Source of the DNA: Juglans regia
Taxonomy: Eukaryota; Streptophyta; Magnoliopsida; Fagales; Juglandaceae
Length of the DNA stretch: 64,000 nucleotides
Assembly (NCBI RefSeq): GCF_001411555.2
Contig: NC_049905.1
Location: 20,388,097 to 20,452,096 of the forward strand
Reading direction: 5' to 3'
Shown here: piece after piece, positions 59,174 to 64,000 of the stretch
Numbering within the stretch: position 1 is the stretch's first letter
Layout: each line of letters starts with the position of its first letter
Translations under genes and position numbers: made by a program
Notes under the pieces: generated by a model
What the model was told of the DNA's origin: nothing
Seen by the model: only the letters and a program-made list of their open reading frames with translations
The model's database searches: none

Positions 59174-60565
59174 TAATATAAATACTTAAATCTATATATT
59201 CTTATTAGTTTAAACTTTTAGGACAAGCGATGATTTCACCTGGTATCATAGCAGAGGTCTTGAGCTCGAACTCTGACGATATACTTTATCTCATTTAATT
59301 AAATATTTCACTTTCAAACCTTGATGATACGCTATATCCATTTAATTAAATATTCTATTTATATCATGGTAACGTCGATTCTGGTTCTGAATTATCAGGA
59401 AAAAAATGGTGATAATCTCTCTAAAACACATGGAGTTAGGAAAGTTGTGGTGCATGCATGCACCAAAAAACTAATTACGTGCCTTCTGCACTTTGCTGAC
59501 CGAGAGATAGCTTGCGTATTTCACTGATCAAACTCTATATATGTTTGGCACTAATTGCGCTGAAATTCAACCATGGCTCCAAAGATTGCTAGGAGTACTA
59601 TTCAACAATATTACTGTAAATAAAGCCAGAGAAATGGTAAGAAAATTTAGACAAACTTCTATCACTTTTGCTACATTAATGCTTCATTTATGCGCTGATC
59701 AATTTTAGACTTTCCAACTTACAAATTCCAATAGAATATTCATTTGAGCTTTACTACTCGTGATATTCATATTTATTTTTAATTTATTAATTTATGGCCC
59801 TTTTTAATGGAAAAAATAATCTCTTCCAACTTACACAGCAACATGAGTTTAGTTTCTTATCTGCAAATACAACATATATCTCTCTAGCTCTCAATAAAAA
59901 TGATCCCACTCATATCAACCAATGAATAAGTTCCCTACCATGTGCACGGCTTTTTCATATAAACATTTATATATATATATATATATATTAATTTAACAAT
60001 CCCAGCTTGGGCAATTGGCCAAGTTAATTGATCCCCACCATCACACTATCGATCGAACCTTTTAATTAATTAATGTACCAGTCTTTAACCGACTTTTCAG
60101 AACTATATATATATATATATTATATGTATGCTAATACTGCATACATTGATTATCATCATGTACTGCAATTAATTATATATGCATTATCTGCATCTATATA
60201 TATAATGATCTATTTAAGGACATTTTGATTAATTGCAAAATAACAGAATACTTTGGCTACTATAAATTTCCATAAAAATCAGTCATGATTTTGAGACTTA
60301 AGACAAAGTCCATCAGAAAACTAAGGCCAACTTAAAAACGAGTTAATTTTTTTTTTTTTATAGATAGAAAAAAAAAAAAAAAGGAGTTCATTCAGTTTGA
60401 ATTTACAAATATAAGCATTTTTTAATTATAAATAAACCAAGATTTATTAAAAACATAACCATTTAAACCAATCGGATTAAAACAAAAACCCATTAACCAC
60501 CCGAAACAATAAACGGGAAACATCATACTAAGGGCAAAATGGTAATAGTACACCTCATCTATTAG

Positions 60566-61422
60566 TAGGGCTGTAAATGAACCAGTTTGTTCAATAGCCT
60601 ACTCGGTACTCACTCAGTTAAACTCAAATCGAACTTGACTCGTAAAAAACTCGTAAAAGTAGATACCCACTCGAATTGTAAAAGACACATACCTGACAAA
60701 ACTCGACTCAACTCTATTAAGACTCATTAAGGCTCGCTCGTTTATGTTCGAGTCAACTCGTTAGCTCGAGTTGATTAAAACTTAGTCATATATTGATAAA
60801 TATATAAATACACCTATGTATATATACATATATATATGTAGTAACTAATAATATAAGCAAACCACTTTTATAATTAAATATATAATATATAATCTAATTA
60901 CTTATGTCTATATAATGAATATACTTCATAAGTATATTTTATAATTTGTATAATAATTAGTCGATAAAACTTAATAATTTAATATACTAGTATGTGTGAA
61001 CCATATATGAAATAAATATATGCTATCATATTAAGTGTATGTACTAATAATATATCTAGGCATATAATATATTGTTATTTTGGATAAATATCAACTAGTT
61101 AGATATTAATTATTTATAAATTTTATAAAATTTTTTAGTTCAATAGAGATTCTACTTGTTAGTTGTATAATTTTAATATTAGATTTTTATTTATTTATTT
61201 ATTAATTATTAAATCTTATTCAAAAAATAAAAAAATCTACAATTCAAGCTCAAACTCGTTTGAGGGACTAGCTCAAGCTCGAGCTCGAGCTCGAGTTAAG
61301 TGTTTAGCTTATCGAGTCGAGCTTGAACAAAGAATAAAAAAAAATCTCAAGTTTGAGTATTTTGAGTCGAGTCAAGTTGAACTCGGCAAGCCAAAAACCG
61401 ACTCGGCTCTATTACAGCCCTA
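60566..61422. mobile_element. Non-autonomous hAT-type element in D5
   Basis: 857 bp with the same ends and TCTATTAG duplication (60558-60565 and 61423-61430); slightly shorter through an internal TA-tract change near 60830. Confidence 0.85.
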
Positions 61423-61430
61423 TCTATTAG

Positions 61431-62280
61431 GTTAACCTGGATATAAATATAGGACAAAATAAGAAGAGAACTAGGAAGTGGTGGCAGAGGCTTACTTATA
61501 GAGTAAAGACCGATCGAGGTAAGCTTGGAGCAGCTGAAAAGCAGGCTTGGGTTTGTGGCGGAGATGTCGTTGAGCTGAACGGCTGAGCACAAGAGAGTGA
61601 TGAGCGAGAGAAAGTGAGACGGAGGGAGAGCTCGGCGTGAGAGAGAACGAAAACATACCGAGAGACAAAGAGGAGGCGTGTGATGGCTAGGGGTGGCTTG
61701 GAGTGGCTTGTGATGAACTTAATGCAGGTGGTAATGGCGTGGAGAAGCTGATGGCTTGTGGAGGAGTCGTGCCAAACGGAAGGGTTGTGCTCTGTTTTCG
61801 GGGGCCAAAACAGAGATGATTCTAGCTTACAAAGGAGGCCTCTGGAGGCGCTGGGCGATTCGTGAGGTGGAGTAGTGGCACACAGCTAGGTGGGCTTCCG
61901 TTTATGCAGCGACATGAGGCTTGGGGGATGGTGGTGCAGGAGCCGTGTGGAGGAGCTGAGTGGTCTCGTGGGATGAGGAGATGTCGTATGTTAGGCTATG
62001 GCTGTGGCAATGTGCTGGGCTCGATTGTGGCAGTGGCAGTGCTGCAGTAGCCGTGCGGAGGAGCTGATATGAATCCGCGGGAAATGAATCTCTTGAACCC
62101 AAAATCAATTTGAAAATTCACCCAAACCAAAATCAAATCAATGGATGGAGAATCTAAGACCAGTTGAGAACTCGTTTCAAGAACTTAGATTATATTAAAA
62201 TTTAGATCTGTTGAAAAACCCGTCTCAAAAATCCAGATTAGAAGGTGGAACGCTACAAAATTTTGATTTACCTTTGATAA
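61431..62280. repeat. G-rich TE-like block in D5
   Basis: Copy of 26450-27300, closest to the D4 version. No known domain. Confidence 0.35.
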
Positions 62281-62909
62281 GTTCAAAAGTTCATTTAAGA
62301 ATAAAAGGAGATAAACTCAACTCACAATAAATAAATTTATCAAATTTCATAAACTAATTAAAATGAGGCTAGAAAGAGTATTTAAACCAAAACTTAATTA
62401 AAATCCTAACCAAAATAAAGACCTTTCTTCCAAAACTACTCATGAATTAATAGTATCACAGCTACAATACCACGGCTATAGTAACTTAGCTACAGTACTT
62501 CTTTAAACTCTAGTTCTTAAAAAGTAACTTTCTAAATAAGTCATTGGTCAAAATATAAGGCTTTCCCAAAAATCCTAGTTTAAAAAAAATAAAATATATG
62601 TAGGCCAAGCATCCTCAAGCCTAATTATTCTAGACTAATTCCTATAACTAATAAAATAAGTCCCTTTAATGAAATAAACAAGTCCAAGGTCTTCAATCAC
62701 ATAATCATAATAATATGCTCTAATTTATATTGCACTCTTTCATAGCTTGTATCACGTGGATGATCATTGGATTTCCTTCTCTCAAGCTCATCTTGAATAT
62801 TCGACTCTTGCTAGACTCATTCCAAGTGAATTGTACCAATCATTACATTGCTTCATTGATCTTCTTAATTCTTGATATTGTAATTGGCCCATCTGAAACT
62901 TGCAAAGTA

Positions 62910-63077
62910 TCTTTAAGTTGAACTGAGTTGAGTTTAGATGATAAAATATTGTTAGAATATTATTTTTTAATATTATTATTTTAGGATTTGAAAAAGTTGA
63001 ATTATTTATTATATTTTACGTTAAAATTTAAAAATTTGTAATAATAGGTTGAGATGAGTTTAGGAATTAAATCAAGT
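62910..63077. repeat. MITE-like repeat in D5
   Basis: Copy of 27931-28097, nearly identical to the D4 version. Confidence 0.4.
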
Positions 63078-63733
63078 GTAAAGATTATGCCCACCTTGAT
63101 TTCCACAAGGAGCTGAGTGGCAGTGGTGCAGGAGCCGTGCGGAGGAGCTGAGTGGTCTCGTGGGATGAGCAGGAGATGCCGTATGCTGGGCTCGATCGTG
63201 GCAGTGGCAACGCCGTATGTTCTATGTACGAAGCAAGTCAGTGCTTTAGATTAATGTACAAAGTATTCAAGTCAATGAGTTAGATTAAAGCAGAAATTAA
63301 ACGGAATGATGTTTACCAAAAGAGGAAAAAATAATGATTTACCAGAAGAGGAAAAACAATGAGTGGGAAGGAATTAAACAGTGAATTGAATTAAACATAA
63401 TGATTAAGAGGAAAACAAACTCGGGAAGCTCGTCCGCACAAGGGAGAGCAGAAGGTAGGAAAATAAAAAGAAATTTTATTTGAAATATTTAAATGGGACT
63501 GCATGTGCAAGTCTTTTATTAAATATAAAAAAATATAATTATAATAAGGATATTAGTATAATTTTAAAAAAATTTAAAAATAAAATTAACTAGACTTATA
63601 ATATAATTCCAATTTAAAGACTATACGTAATATTGCTCGAAAATAAAAAAAAAATTAAAAAATTAAACATAATGATTCATTAAAAGAGAAAAAAACAACT
63701 GGGAAGCAAATTAAACAGGGCAGAAATTAAACA

Positions 63734-64000
63734 TAAGAGAACTCCCAATGGATATTCTATAATGCATTTTTCTTCAAAATATAAAGAAATGTTCTTAAAG
63801 TTGTCTTTCATTGGATCTTCTATTTTTAAAAAAATTTACATTTTATTACAGGGAAGCCTCTACATCTGGAGGAAGCTGTTCATGCTTGTAAACTTTTTTA
63901 ATTAATTACCCACGTATCTAGAGAAACCTGATGGAAATCACAAGTGTTGGAATATGCTTGCCTGTTGATAATTTCACAAATCGTCAGATTGCTCTAAGCA
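63734..64000. repeat. 741-bp-type MITE, truncated by window end
   Basis: Begins TAAGAGAACTCCCAATGG like 28570 and 53212; the remainder lies outside the window. Confidence 0.5.

Larger units (their letters stand above)
58769..64000 (+). repeat. D5: D module after G5, cut by the window end
   Basis: Colinear with D2 and D4. The first part matches D2 better (TTTCACCTGG, where D4 has TTTCGCATGG), while the distal part matches D4 (CATGAATTAATAG and the ~170-bp AAGAGGAAAA block near 63240-63410). A ~45-bp deletion near 59568 is private to D5. No gene. Confidence 0.75.

Overview
The window is nuclear DNA of a flowering plant: AT-rich, with introns, TATA-box promoters, plant pathogenesis-related genes and many plant transposable elements (copia, hAT, CACTA, MITEs). 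Codon use, gene types and MITE style suggest a woody eudicot, perhaps Fagales (walnut/oak relatives). That placement is inference and weakly held.

The core is a tandem array of PR-2 type glucan endo-1,3-beta-glucosidase genes (GH17), all on the + strand. Four are complete two-exon genes: G1 12001-13491, G2 21831-23319, G4 42394-43882, G5 56869-58357. One is a 5'-truncated pseudogene with a lost stop codon (psi-G3, 31702-32141). Each complete gene has a 91-nt signal-peptide exon, a ~440-nt intron and a large catalytic exon, and encodes 348-349 residues without a vacuolar C-terminal extension, so the products are probably secreted. Both catalytic glutamates are present in all four.

The array is built from modules. 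P is ~2 kb of promoter (P1-P5). C follows G1 and psi-G3 and carries a small minus-strand three-exon gene for an unrecognised coiled-coil protein (CC1, CC2). D follows G2, G4 and G5; it is transposon-rich and without convincing genes, and a partial copy D0 lies upstream of P1. Order: D0-P1-G1-C1-P2-G2-D2-P3-psiG3-C2-P4-G4-D4-P5-G5-D5. This is a P-G-C-P-G-D superunit repeated about twice, plus a further P-G-D. P5 is a chimera of P3-like and P4-like sequence, and G5 has exons identical to G2, as expected from unequal crossing-over and gene conversion. Positions 1-9434 lie left of the array and hold no gene I can support, only MITE-like repeats and a cluster of ACGT-core (G-box/ABRE-like) motifs near 6.5 kb.

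Two later insertions interrupt the second superunit. At 32387-35160 there is a TG...CA-bounded, solo-LTR-like element. At 43977-47896, 94 nt after the G4 stop, lies a defective copia element on the minus strand. Its two ends are a perfect 186-bp inverted repeat of the same LTR end instead of direct LTRs, yet it is flanked by a 5-bp target duplication confirmed by empty paralogous sites. Its reverse transcriptase is cut off at the junction with the inverted arm. This fits integration of a self-primed, folded-back cDNA and is the most unusual object in the window.

Functionally, the GH17 products would hydrolyse beta-1,3-glucan (callose, fungal wall glucan) in the apoplast. The small coiled-coil genes are passengers of the duplications with unknown function.
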